This document shows, one piece after another, positions 36,394-44,478 of a DNA stretch of 64,000 bases. Source of the stretch: Gramella jeungdoensis (GTDB taxonomy: Bacteria; Bacteroidota; Bacteroidia; Flavobacteriales; Flavobacteriaceae); NCBI RefSeq assembly GCF_023805255.1, contig NZ_JAMSCK010000006.1, forward strand, positions 124,001 to 188,000, given 5' to 3'. How positions within the stretch are numbered: position 1 is the stretch's first letter; the number at the start of each line of letters is the position of its first letter. The notes under the pieces are model-generated. The model made no database searches. It saw only the letters and a list, made by a program, of their open reading frames with translations, and was not told the origin of the DNA. Position numbers and translations under genes: made by a program.

Positions 36394-36949
36394 CGATGTA
36401 AACTACATTCCCCCGGGATGGGATTATAATCCTGCCACATGGTCTCAAAGGATCCCTATAGTAATCCTGGCGATGGTTGGATTTTTCATTGCGAGTTATC
36501 TTGCACTCTACCAGCTGGATATTATAACTAATGTTTGGGAACCGTTTTTTGGAAATGGTAGTGTGACCATCCTTAATTCCAAAGTTTCAAATGTACTTCC
36601 CATTCCGGATGCAGCCCTTGGCGCTTTTGGTTATTTGGTTGATGCGGTGACAGGAATAATAGGTGGGACCGGTAGATGGAAAAAAATGCCGTGGATAGTA
36701 ATTGTATTTGGTCTTGCTGTAGGTCCTCTTGGATTTATAAGCGTTATGCTGGTTGTTTTTCAACCGGTATTATTCTCGGCATGGTGTACATTATGCCTTT
36801 GTTCAGCAGTGGTATCGATAGCTATGATAGGCCCGGCTATGGATGAGATGCTTGCGAGCCTTCAGTATATGCAGCGTGTAAGAAGGTCTGGCGCTTCAAC
36901 CTGGAAAGCTTTCTGGGGAGTAAAGTCTGAAATAAAAAAAGTAAACTGA
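36386..36949 (+). CDS. VKOR-family membrane protein lacking loop cysteines
   Basis: 187 residues with about four membrane segments. VKOR-type features: SKVSNVLPIPDAALGAFGYLVD after the first segment (the family's Ser...GIP...G...Y stretch) and Trp-Cys-Thr-Leu-Cys at residues 133-137 in the last pair of segments, which is the active Cys-x-x-Cys. Residues 1-100 contain no cysteine at all, so the loop cysteines that relay electrons in bacterial VKOR are missing. It may pair with another redox partner or be a non-oxidoreductase relative. Middle gene of the SDR-VKOR-SPW operon. Confidence 0.75.
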   Translation: MSNDVNYIPPGWDYNPATWSQRIPIVILAMVGFFIASYLALYQLDIITNVWEPFFGNGSVTILNSKVSNVLPIPDAALGAFGYLVDAVTGIIGGTGRWKKMPWIVIVFGLAVGPLGFISVMLVVFQPVLFSAWCTLCLCSAVVSIAMIGPAMDEMLASLQYMQRVRRSGASTWKAFWGVKSEIKKVN

Positions 36950-36950
36950 T

Positions 36951-37325
36951 ATGTGGGCGAGATTTATTAATACCGCTTTAGGATTATGGTTGATGATAAC
37001 GCCTGGAATATTTCAGTATTCTTCAGCAGCTGCAGATAACGGCCATATCTTAGGTCCTGTAATTGTAACCTTTTCGGTAGTGGCAATGTGGGAAGCTACC
37101 CGTGTGGTTAGAAAATGGAATTTCCCTGTTGCCATCTGGTTACTGGCTGCTCCCTGGATTCTTGGGTATGAAAATACAATCGCAATAGTAAGTGATATGG
37201 GTGTAGGAGTCCTGGTCCTTATTTTTTCTTCTATTAGGGGAAAAATCGAAAAGAATTACGGTGGAGGATGGTCTTCTTTATGGCAGCAAAATCCTGAACA
37301 TATCCAGAAGACAAAGCAGAATTGA
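36951..37325 (+). CDS. SPW-repeat membrane protein
   Basis: 124 residues, about four hydrophobic segments in two similar halves: ALGLWLMITPGIFQY and AIWLLAAPWILGY, each carrying the (S/T/A)P(W/G) repeat of the SPW family. It starts two bases after the VKOR-like gene. SPW proteins have no established function; they are often fused to, or next to, VKOR or SDR genes. A strong A/T stretch and a 90-base gap follow before the next gene. Confidence 0.8.
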   Translation: MWARFINTALGLWLMITPGIFQYSSAAADNGHILGPVIVTFSVVAMWEATRVVRKWNFPVAIWLLAAPWILGYENTIAIVSDMGVGVLVLIFSSIRGKIEKNYGGGWSSLWQQNPEHIQKTKQN

Positions 37326-37416
37326 TTTAGGTTAAGTTTAAAGGTTTTTACCAGTGCCTTAACAGGAAACGGGGCATATTTTGGGTATTTTACTGAAAAA
37401 CCAAAAATTTTGAGTT

Positions 37417-37977
37417 ATGAGAATTTTAATCCTGAAGATCTGTATATTTTTATTTGTATTACCCCTGTTTTCTCAAAAAACTGCCGATAAATTTACACTT
37501 TCTCCTGCGGGATTTGAAGATTCGGTGATTCGTGAATATCCTGGAAAAACCGATTCTGAACTTTTTCTTGCAGCCAAAATGTGGGCTGAGTTCACCGTGG
37601 ACAATCCACAGGAGGCAAGAACACGGGAGATAAATGATCAGTATCTGGAATATCGTGTCTTTGTACCTCAGGCTTTTAGTATAGTAGATGATGGTGACGA
37701 ATATACCTGGGACGCTATGTTTGATGTGGCCTTCAGGTTTGAGAACCAGAAGATTCGATATGATGTTGAAATTGTGGAGATTACAAGTCCTGATGCACCG
37801 GCATTCCAAATCGTAGGCGGATTAAAGGACTGGGCCTTTTATTCTTCGATAAACGGTGAGGCTTATCCTTTGACCCAGGATGCGAAAAAAACAATGGAAG
37901 ATATCGTTAATGATTTTATACGCGGTGTTTCTTCTTACGTGAACAGGGATGCTGAAATTTCAGAAAAAGGAAATTAA
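37417..37977 (+). CDS. DUF4468-like exported protein
   Basis: 186 residues with a signal peptide (MRILILKICIFLFVLPLFSQ). The mature part, with GKTDSELFLAAKMWAEFTVDNP followed by strands such as YRVFVPQAFSIVDDGDEYTW and RFENQKIRYDVEIVEI, resembles the DUF4468 TBP-like fold common in Bacteroidota. Family assignment is moderate. It ends at a perfect terminator shared with the neighbouring tRNA remnant. Confidence 0.6.
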   Translation: MRILILKICIFLFVLPLFSQKTADKFTLSPAGFEDSVIREYPGKTDSELFLAAKMWAEFTVDNPQEARTREINDQYLEYRVFVPQAFSIVDDGDEYTWDAMFDVAFRFENQKIRYDVEIVEITSPDAPAFQIVGGLKDWAFYSSINGEAYPLTQDAKKTMEDIVNDFIRGVSSYVNRDAEISEKGN

Positions 37978-38000
37978 GATTGTAATAGTATTATTTAAAA

Positions 38001-38033
38001 CAAAAATCCCTCCAATTTTGGAGGGATTTTTGT
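38001..38033. terminator. Bidirectional rho-independent terminator
   Basis: Perfect 15-bp stem CAAAAATCCCTCCAA / TTGGAGGGATTTTTG around TT. It ends the plus-strand DUF4468-like gene and, on the minus strand, lies right after the tRNA-Met 3' end, where it probably served as the native tRNA terminator. Confidence 0.9.
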
Positions 38034-38036
38034 TAG

Positions 38037-38077
38037 TAGCGAGACCGAGATTTGAACTCGGGACCTCCGGGTTATGA
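38037..38077 (-). other. 3' half of a tRNA-Met gene, attachment-site scar
   Basis: On the minus strand: CAT anticodon followed by AACCCGG, variable AGGTC, T-arm CCGAG-TTCAAAT-CTCGG, acceptor strand TCTCGCT and discriminator A. The 5' half (D-arm and acceptor 5' strand AGCGAGA) is absent; beyond the anticodon the sequence diverges toward the integrase gene. This is the displaced-3'-end pattern left by integration into a tRNA gene, with host DNA and terminator on the left and the integrase on the right. Confidence 0.8.
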
Positions 38078-38252
38078 AAATAATCTGGTAGAGTTCAATA
38101 CTTGTTAAAAGCACTGAAAATCAATTGATTATGAATTTTTAATAAATTTTGATATCATATAATATGGCTTAAAATCAACGGATTCTGTACTTATTCTGTA
38201 CTAGTTTTTTGGAGGTAATTTGGTATATTACAAGGTTTTAAATTTTAAATGT

Positions 38253-39587
38253 ATGGCAAATTTGAAGATTGTTTTGAGAAAAAACATGAAAAAGAAGGAT
38301 GGAAGAATACCTCTAGCCTTGAGAATTAGCGAAAATTATAAAACGAATTATGTCTGGCTGGGACATTCTGTTTTTGAAAAGGATTGGGATGACACTGCTG
38401 GTAAGGTAAGAAAGACTCATCCAAACTTTAAAAAGTTAAATAATTTTTTGATGAAAAAAATGATTGAAGTCGATGATATTTATTTCAATTCAGAAACTAA
38501 AATTACTCCGAATCAAATAAAGCAAAAATTGAAAGGTCCAGACGGTTTAAAATCATTCTTTGCTATTGCTACTGAACATATACAGAGTAAATATGATACA
38601 GGGGTGTTTTCAGTTGCAAAAGCACAATTATCCATACTTTATAATATCGAAGAATTTATAAATCTAAAGAGTTCCAGAAACAAATCAAAAACCGTTCGAG
38701 AGATTAAACAACGGCGTTTAAAGCGAATTAGCGATTCAAGAAAATCTAAATATCATTGGATGGATGGCGTCGCCTATTTTAGAAAAAATGAGAACCTGAA
38801 ATTCCGGGATATAGATGAGTCATTTATAAGAAAATATAAAACATTCTGTACTTCTTATCTGAATCAAAAACCAAGAACTATAACCAACCAGCTTATTTTC
38901 ATAAGAACACTCTATAATATTGCCATTAACGAAGGAGTAATTGCTCAGAAGTATTATCCTTTTGCTGGTGAAAAGGAAAAAATTAGAATATCCTCAGGTA
39001 ATAAAATAGGATTGAATGTAGAAGAAATTGAGAAAATTGAATCACTCGATCTAGAGAAATATTCAACTATATGGCATACTCATAACATATGGTTGTTTTC
39101 ATTCTATTTTGCTGGGATGCGAATTTCAGATGTCATTAAATTAAAATGGTCTGATTTCAGGGACGACCGGTTATATTATGTCATGGAAAAAAATGGAAAA
39201 CCATTAAGTTTAAAAATACCGGATAAGGCTAAGGCTATTATTGAATATTATAGGCCTGATAAGAAAATCAATAATGGATATTTATTTCCTTTCTTACGGG
39301 AAGTAGATAAAACCCAAGCCGAACAAATTTATACCCGGACAAAAAGCACTACTAAACTTCTCAATACATATTTAAAAAAGATAGCTAAACTCTGTGGTAT
39401 TGATAAAACATTATCGAATCATATAGCCCGCCATAGTTTCGGAAATATTGCAGGTGATAGAATTCACCCTTTAATGCTACAGAAATTATATAGGCATAGT
39501 GATTTAAAAACCACACTGAATTACCAGGCGAATTTTATTCATCGGGAAGCTGATGAGGCATTGGATAGCGTTATTAATTTTGATTGA
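38253..39587 (+). CDS. Tyrosine site-specific integrase/recombinase
   Basis: 444 residues from the ATG at 38253; an in-frame TTG at 38220 with GGAGG four bases upstream is an alternative start. N-terminal arm-binding and SAM-like core-binding domains (about 1-250) are followed by the catalytic domain: Arg in AGMRISDVIKLKW, the HxxR in NHIARHSFGN, His in YRHSDLKTTL and the nucleophile Tyr in LNYQANF. All catalytic positions look intact. It reads away from a tRNA-Met fragment 175 bases upstream. No excisionase, relaxase or cargo is recognisable, so the element appears reduced to its integrase. Confidence 0.93.
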   Translation: MANLKIVLRKNMKKKDGRIPLALRISENYKTNYVWLGHSVFEKDWDDTAGKVRKTHPNFKKLNNFLMKKMIEVDDIYFNSETKITPNQIKQKLKGPDGLKSFFAIATEHIQSKYDTGVFSVAKAQLSILYNIEEFINLKSSRNKSKTVREIKQRRLKRISDSRKSKYHWMDGVAYFRKNENLKFRDIDESFIRKYKTFCTSYLNQKPRTITNQLIFIRTLYNIAINEGVIAQKYYPFAGEKEKIRISSGNKIGLNVEEIEKIESLDLEKYSTIWHTHNIWLFSFYFAGMRISDVIKLKWSDFRDDRLYYVMEKNGKPLSLKIPDKAKAIIEYYRPDKKINNGYLFPFLREVDKTQAEQIYTRTKSTTKLLNTYLKKIAKLCGIDKTLSNHIARHSFGNIAGDRIHPLMLQKLYRHSDLKTTLNYQANFIHREADEALDSVINFD

Positions 39588-39642
39588 TGCAATTTTATAA
39601 TTATTTACCGTCTAAGAGCAGATCCTGAGTAAATTTCCAAAA

Positions 39643-39993
39643 ATGAAAACTATTAGAACTAAACGTATCTATGAAAAACCTTATGATCAGGATGGCTATA
39701 GGATTTTAGTGGATAGAATTTGGCCCCGAGGAGTGTCAAAACAGGCCGCCCGACTGGATGAGTGGAAAAAAGAAATTGCTCCCAGTGATAAATTGAGAAA
39801 GTGGTTTGATCATGATCCAGAGAAATTTGATGAATTTTCCAAGAAGTATAGGGAAGAATTAAAGGAGAAAAAGGAATTACTTGAAAATGTTCGAAAGGTG
39901 GCCAAAGAAAATCGAATAACACTTGTGTACGCGGCAAAAGATGAAAAAAATAATCAGGCTGTTGTATTAAAGAATATTCTAGAAGGAAATTGA
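39643..39993 (+). CDS. DUF488 (YeaO-like) protein
   Basis: 116 residues, small soluble protein. Typical motifs: IRTKRIYEKPYDQDGYRILVDRIWPRGVSK near the start, LRKWFDHDPEKFDEFSKKYREEL, and ITLVYAAKDEKNNQAVVLKNIL near the end. The family is widespread with unknown function, with a YeaO-type member in E. coli. It may be host backbone or cargo of the neighbouring element; the integration boundary to the right is not visible. Confidence 0.85.
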   Translation: MKTIRTKRIYEKPYDQDGYRILVDRIWPRGVSKQAARLDEWKKEIAPSDKLRKWFDHDPEKFDEFSKKYREELKEKKELLENVRKVAKENRITLVYAAKDEKNNQAVVLKNILEGN

Positions 39994-40144
39994 TGGTTGA
40001 TAATAATCAATTTTTTTCAATTAATTTTAAATAAAAGCGAATATCCAAAAACTCATATGTAACGAAAACGGTTAAGTAACTATTTTTGAGTGTTTTCAAC
40101 CCTAAAGATCTCCATTTAGTATCTGGAATAGGATTTAATTTTAT

Positions 40145-40152
40145 TAATTTTG
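40145..40152 (+). promoter_or_regulatory. -7 promoter box of fbaA
   Basis: TAATTTTG matches TAnnTTTG perfectly, 21 bases before the ATG at 40173. It lies inside the longer open frame, arguing that an upstream TTG start is not used. Confidence 0.6.
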
Positions 40153-40172
40153 CGGGCTTAATCAACAAAACT

Positions 40173-41240
40173 ATGAGTCATAATATCAAAGCAGGTGTAG
40201 CCACCGGAAAAGAAGTACAGGAAATATTCAATTATGCGAAAAAGAAGGGATTTGCCCTTCCGGCAGTGAACGTAATTGGTTCGAGTAGTATTAATGCCGT
40301 ACTTGAAACTGCAGCAGAGCTAAATTCGCCTGTTATTATTCAATTTTCAAATGGAGGAGCCCAGTTTAATGCCGGGAAAGGACTTTCAAATGATGGAGAA
40401 AAGGCAGCGATCGCCGGTGGCGTTGCAGGTGCCAAACATGTTCACGAAATGGCCAAGGCCTATGGTGTACCTGTTATAATGCACACTGACCACTGTGCGA
40501 AAAAATTACTTCCATGGATCGACGGATTGCTGGATGCCAGTGAAAAATATTTTGAGCAACATGGAAAACCTCTTTATAGCTCGCATATGATCGATCTTTC
40601 TGAAGAGCCTATCGAAGAGAACATGGAGATCTGTAAAAAATATCTTCAGAGGATGTCAAAAATGGGAATGACTCTCGAGATCGAATTGGGAATAACCGGA
40701 GGTGAAGAAGACGGTGTGGATAATACAGATGTAGATTCTTCAAAACTATATACACAGCCAGAAGAAGTTGCTTATGCTTACGAAGAGCTTAGCAAAGTGA
40801 GTGACCAGTTCACTATCGCAGCTGCTTTCGGAAACGTACACGGTGTATATAAACCCGGAAATGTAAAGCTTACCCCTACCATACTTAAGGATTCACAGGA
40901 GTATATCACTAAGAAATACAATGTAGAAGAAAATCATATTGATTTCGTATTCCACGGAGGAAGTGGATCTACCGTTGAAGAAATTCGTGAAGCTATTGGC
41001 TATGGTGTGATCAAAATGAATATTGATACCGACCTTCAATATGCATATCTTGAGGGGATTCGCGATTATATGGCTGGTAAAAAAGAATACCTTGGAGCGC
41101 AAATTGGAAATCCCGAAGGAGAGGATGTTCCGAATAAAAAATATTACGACCCTCGAAAATGGCTTCGAGAAGGTGAATTAACATTAAAGGCCCGTCTCAA
41201 AAAGGCTTTTGAAGATTTAAATAATGTAAACACCCTTTAG
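40173..41240 (+). CDS. fbaA: Class II fructose-bisphosphate aldolase
   Basis: 355 residues from the ATG at 40173. The frame is open back to a TTG, but a promoter box lies in that part. The zinc enzyme cleaves fructose-1,6-bisphosphate in glycolysis and gluconeogenesis. Zinc ligands and active-site motifs are seen: HTDHCAKK, EIELG, AAFGNVHGVYKPG and FHGGSGST; NIDTDLQYAYLEG follows. Length fits the E. coli-type class IIA enzyme. Followed by a strong terminator. Confidence 0.96.
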   Translation: MSHNIKAGVATGKEVQEIFNYAKKKGFALPAVNVIGSSSINAVLETAAELNSPVIIQFSNGGAQFNAGKGLSNDGEKAAIAGGVAGAKHVHEMAKAYGVPVIMHTDHCAKKLLPWIDGLLDASEKYFEQHGKPLYSSHMIDLSEEPIEENMEICKKYLQRMSKMGMTLEIELGITGGEEDGVDNTDVDSSKLYTQPEEVAYAYEELSKVSDQFTIAAAFGNVHGVYKPGNVKLTPTILKDSQEYITKKYNVEENHIDFVFHGGSGSTVEEIREAIGYGVIKMNIDTDLQYAYLEGIRDYMAGKKEYLGAQIGNPEGEDVPNKKYYDPRKWLREGELTLKARLKKAFEDLNNVNTL

Positions 41241-41249
41241 TACAACAGC

Positions 41250-41279
41250 AAGCCTTTCATTTTGAAAGGCTTTTTTTTT
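41250..41279 (+). terminator. Rho-independent terminator of fbaA
   Basis: Stem AAGCCTTTCA / TGAAAGGCTT with loop TTT, followed by seven further T. Confidence 0.9.
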
Positions 41280-41280
41280 G

Positions 41281-41475
41281 ATATAAGAATAAATATACTA
41301 TTACTTAAATTGGAATGACTCCAACCGTCCTATGTGGGATTTTCTTGTAAAAATTTCCAAGTCTTTCAATGGGATGAAATCAGGATTAATTATCCTGTTT
41401 TCATACTTATAACATTGTGGAAAACTATGTGAATAAGATAACTTCCAAATCCAGCTATCTCCTCCTTATTTTTCT
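41281..41475. other. Non-coding gap before the nrdB leader
   Basis: No reading frame with family signal, RNA gene or clear promoter pair. It contains TGTGGAAAAC around 41416, a partial DnaA-box look-alike, and AT-rich sequence. Nothing further can be supported. Confidence 0.5.
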
Positions 41476-41492
41476 AATTTCGAAACAAAGAG

Positions 41493-41671
41493 TTGTCCCG
41501 GGCCTCACCGGTAGAAAAAGGGGAATCATGTGAGAATCATGAGCTGTTGCGCAACTGTATGTTAGTCTTCTAACAAGCCAGATCACCTTCCGGATACAAC
41601 GACTTTTACTTTCGCATAAAAAGTAATGGTCAAGGATTCTTCATTGGCGCTTCTTCCAGTTGCGCACCTGG
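41493..41671 (+). promoter_or_regulatory. Cobalamin riboswitch (compact class II type) controlling nrdB-nrdA
   Basis: Closing helix GTTGT (41493-41497) pairs with ACAAC (41596-41600). Inside are AAAAAGGGGAATCATG, the AATCATGAGCTG stretch, GCGCAACTGTA and AAGCCAGATCACC, matching the cobalamin core. Loop L5 holds TTGCGCAA (41547-41554); a downstream hairpin CCAG / CTGG (41656-41671) presents TTGCGCA in its loop. TGCGCA is self-complementary, so a kissing pseudoknot can form. The P7-P11 extension with CACTG...ATGGGAAGG, present in the btuB riboswitch, is missing, pointing to the shorter class. It would lower nrdBA expression when cobalamin is abundant. Confidence 0.85.
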
Positions 41672-41729
41672 TAAGTCCCTTCCATCCTGTTTTATGCTTT
41701 TGATTATAACCTAATAAAACAAAAGTAGT

Positions 41730-42704
41730 ATGAGTATTTTTGACAAGCGCCTTAATTATAAGCCATTCGAGTATCCCGGAATTCTTGATTTTACCGACGC
41801 CATAAACCGCTCTTTCTGGGTGCATTCTGAAGTAGATTTCACGGCTGATGTACAGGATTTTCATTCTTACCTTTCCAAAGAAGAGAAGGATGTTGTAAAA
41901 AAAAGCCTGTTAGCCATTGCCCAGATAGAAGTAGCGGTTAAATCCTTCTGGGGAGATCTTTACAAACATCTTCCTAAACCGGAATTTAATGGCTTAGGTA
42001 GTACATTTGCGGAATGTGAATTCAGGCACTCACAGGCCTATTCAAGGTTGCTTGAAGTACTTGGTTACAATGACGAGTTCGGCAAAGTGATTAAAGTGCC
42101 AGCTATCAAGCGAAGGATAGAGTACCTTTCTGAGGCTCTGGAGCATACTAAAGCCAAGGACCCGAAAGAATATGTCTCATCGCTCATTCTTTTTTCCATA
42201 CTTATCGAAAATGTTTCTTTATTCAGTCAATTTGCTATTGTTCTTAGTTTCAACCGCTTTAAGGGAGTGATGAAGAACGTGAGCAACATTATAGCTTGGA
42301 CCTCGATAGATGAGCAACTCCACGCCAACGCGGGTATCTATATCATCAATCAGATACGAGAGGAATTCCCTGATTATTTTACTGAAGAGCTTACCGAAAA
42401 ACTAACGCATATCGTTAAAAAATCTATAGATGTAGAAGAGGAGATCCTGGATTGGATCTTTGTCAGCGGAGAACTAGACAACATCAGCAAAAAGAACCTG
42501 ATGGATTTTATGAAATTCAGGCTGGACGAAAGTTTAGAAAAGATCGGTATTCCGAAGATCTATAATGTTACGCAGAGCGAATATCAACCCATGCTGTGGT
42601 TTGAAGAAGAAGTCTTCGCTAACAGCCTGGACGATTTTTTTGCCCGTCGACCTGTAGACTATACCAAGCATGATAAAAGTATCACTGCAGCAGACCTTTT
42701 CTAA
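41730..42704 (+). CDS. nrdB: Class I ribonucleotide reductase radical subunit (class Id-like)
   Basis: 324 residues without an N-terminal ATP-cone. Ferritin-like metal ligands: Glu 67 (IAQIEVAV), Glu 97 and His 100 (EFRH), Glu 160 (ILIEN), Glu 195 and His 198 (DEQLH). The first ligand is Glu, not Asp, and Tyr 104 is kept. These features match the Flavobacterium johnsoniae dimanganese class Id subunit as I recall it. It supplies the radical for deoxynucleotide synthesis without B12. Preceded by a cobalamin riboswitch and followed after 35 bases by nrdA. Confidence 0.93.
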   Translation: MSIFDKRLNYKPFEYPGILDFTDAINRSFWVHSEVDFTADVQDFHSYLSKEEKDVVKKSLLAIAQIEVAVKSFWGDLYKHLPKPEFNGLGSTFAECEFRHSQAYSRLLEVLGYNDEFGKVIKVPAIKRRIEYLSEALEHTKAKDPKEYVSSLILFSILIENVSLFSQFAIVLSFNRFKGVMKNVSNIIAWTSIDEQLHANAGIYIINQIREEFPDYFTEELTEKLTHIVKKSIDVEEEILDWIFVSGELDNISKKNLMDFMKFRLDESLEKIGIPKIYNVTQSEYQPMLWFEEEVFANSLDDFFARRPVDYTKHDKSITAADLF

Positions 42705-42739
42705 AATCCATTTATAACTATCTATAAAAAATACCTCCC

Positions 42740-44434
42740 ATGACAACGAATGTAGAAGCCCAGCCGCTATTAGAAAATGAACCAAAGAACAAACGCCTTT
42801 GGTGGCTTAATGAAGAAAGCCAGCAGATCTTGAACCGAGGATATCTGCTTAAAGGCGAGACCGTAAAGGCTGCCATAGAAAGAATTGCCAAGGCCGCTGC
42901 CGGAAGGCTTTACAAACCGGAACTCGCCGAAGCTTTTATCGAAATGATCGAACGTGGATGGATGAGTCTTAGTTCACCAATATGGGCGAACATGGGGACC
43001 GAACGTGGACTGCCGATTTCCTGTTTCAATGTGTATGTGCCAGATAATATTGAAGGTATCACACACAAACTAGGCGAGGTGATCATGCAAACCAAAATCG
43101 GTGGTGGTACCTCGGGTTATTTTGGAGAATTGCGTGGTCGAGGTAGTGCCGTGACCGATAATGGTAAAAGTAGCGGGGCAACCAGTTTTATGAAGCTTTT
43201 TGATACAGCTATGGATACGATCTCCCAGGGGGGAGTACGCCGTGGAGCCTTCGCGGCCTATCTGGATATAGACCATCCGGATATCAGGGAGTTTCTGGAG
43301 ATCAAAAATATAGGAAATCCCATTCAGAATTTGTTTTACGGCATTTGTGTTCCCGATTACTGGATGCAGGAAATGATAGACGGCGATATGGAAAAAAGGG
43401 AAATCTGGGCCAAGGTGCTGGAAAGCCGTCAGCAGAAAGGACTTCCTTATATCCTTTTTAAGGATAATATCAACCGTTTTAAACCGCAGGTTTATAAGGA
43501 CAAAAATAGAACGATACATTCCAGCAATTTATGTTCGGAGATCGCATTGCCATCAACTGAAGATGAATCTTTCATCTGCTGTCTTTCTTCTATGAACCTG
43601 GAATTATATGACGAATGGAAAGATACCGAAGCGGTAAAACTGGCCATTTACTTCCTTGATGGTGTGCTTCAAGAGTTCATAGCGAAAACCGATGGAAACC
43701 ATTACCTGTCCTCTGCCAACAAATTTGCTCGGAATCACCGTGCTCTTGGGCTGGGTACTATGGGCTGGCATTCTTATCTTCAGAAGAGTAGAATTCCGTT
43801 CGAGGGAATCAGAGCGAAAGGTCTAACTCACCAAATCTTTGAAGATATGAATGCAAAAGCGACCAAAGCTAGTAAAGAATTGGCTACTATATATGGTGAG
43901 CCCGAGATTCTTAAAGGCTACGGATTGAGAAATACGACATTAATGGCCATTGCGCCTACTACCTCTTCTTCGGCGATCCTAGGACAAACCTCCCCGGGAA
44001 TAGAGCCTTTCAGTAGTAATTATTACAAGGCTGGGCTGGCCAAGGGTAATTTTATGCGTAAAAACAAATACTTAAAGGAATTGCTTGAAGAAAAAAACCT
44101 TGATAATGAAGATACCTGGAGAAGTATCATGTTGAACCACGGTAGTGTGCAGCACTTAGAAGAACTAAGCCAGGAAGAAAAGGATATTTTTAAGACGTTT
44201 AAAGAAATCAGCCAGCTGGAGATCATTCAACAGGCAGCTGTACGTCAGAAATTTATAGACCAGGCGCAGAGTCTGAACCTGAACATTCCTGCCGGTCTTC
44301 CGGTCAGAGAGGTGAATAGACTTATGATAGAAGCCTGGAAACTGGGAGTGAAGACGCTTTACTACCAGAGAAGTCAGAGTGTTTCCAAGGAATTCGTTTC
44401 GAATATGGTGAGTTGTTCTAGCTGTGAGGCTTAA
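42740..44434 (+). CDS. nrdA: Class I ribonucleotide reductase catalytic subunit
   Basis: 564 residues, short because the N-terminal ATP-cone is absent, as in the NrdAi group paired with class Id NrdB. Active-site cysteines: ISCFN (redox), NLCSE with the radical Cys and its Glu, and the C-terminal redox pair in SCSSCEA. Other markers are GGGTSGYFGELRGRG, GGVRRGAFAAYLDI and the conserved ATPTTSSSAILGQTSP-like loop (IAPTTSSSAILG). It reduces ribonucleotides using the radical passed from NrdB. Second gene of the riboswitch-controlled operon. Confidence 0.95.
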   Translation: MTTNVEAQPLLENEPKNKRLWWLNEESQQILNRGYLLKGETVKAAIERIAKAAAGRLYKPELAEAFIEMIERGWMSLSSPIWANMGTERGLPISCFNVYVPDNIEGITHKLGEVIMQTKIGGGTSGYFGELRGRGSAVTDNGKSSGATSFMKLFDTAMDTISQGGVRRGAFAAYLDIDHPDIREFLEIKNIGNPIQNLFYGICVPDYWMQEMIDGDMEKREIWAKVLESRQQKGLPYILFKDNINRFKPQVYKDKNRTIHSSNLCSEIALPSTEDESFICCLSSMNLELYDEWKDTEAVKLAIYFLDGVLQEFIAKTDGNHYLSSANKFARNHRALGLGTMGWHSYLQKSRIPFEGIRAKGLTHQIFEDMNAKATKASKELATIYGEPEILKGYGLRNTTLMAIAPTTSSSAILGQTSPGIEPFSSNYYKAGLAKGNFMRKNKYLKELLEEKNLDNEDTWRSIMLNHGSVQHLEELSQEEKDIFKTFKEISQLEIIQQAAVRQKFIDQAQSLNLNIPAGLPVREVNRLMIEAWKLGVKTLYYQRSQSVSKEFVSNMVSCSSCEA

Positions 44435-44478
44435 ATGGTAACCGTTACAACTAAATTCTTAAGTATTTTTTAACTTGA

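Noticed and set aside
41395-41470. A possible NrdR box near ACATTGTGGAAAACTATGTG before the nrd leader
   Set aside because: It does not match the paired 16-bp NrdR palindromes, and spacing is wrong; the riboswitch explains nrd control better.
41583-41864. Minus-strand open frame across the nrdB leader
   Set aside because: It overlaps the riboswitch and the start of nrdB and has no family signal.
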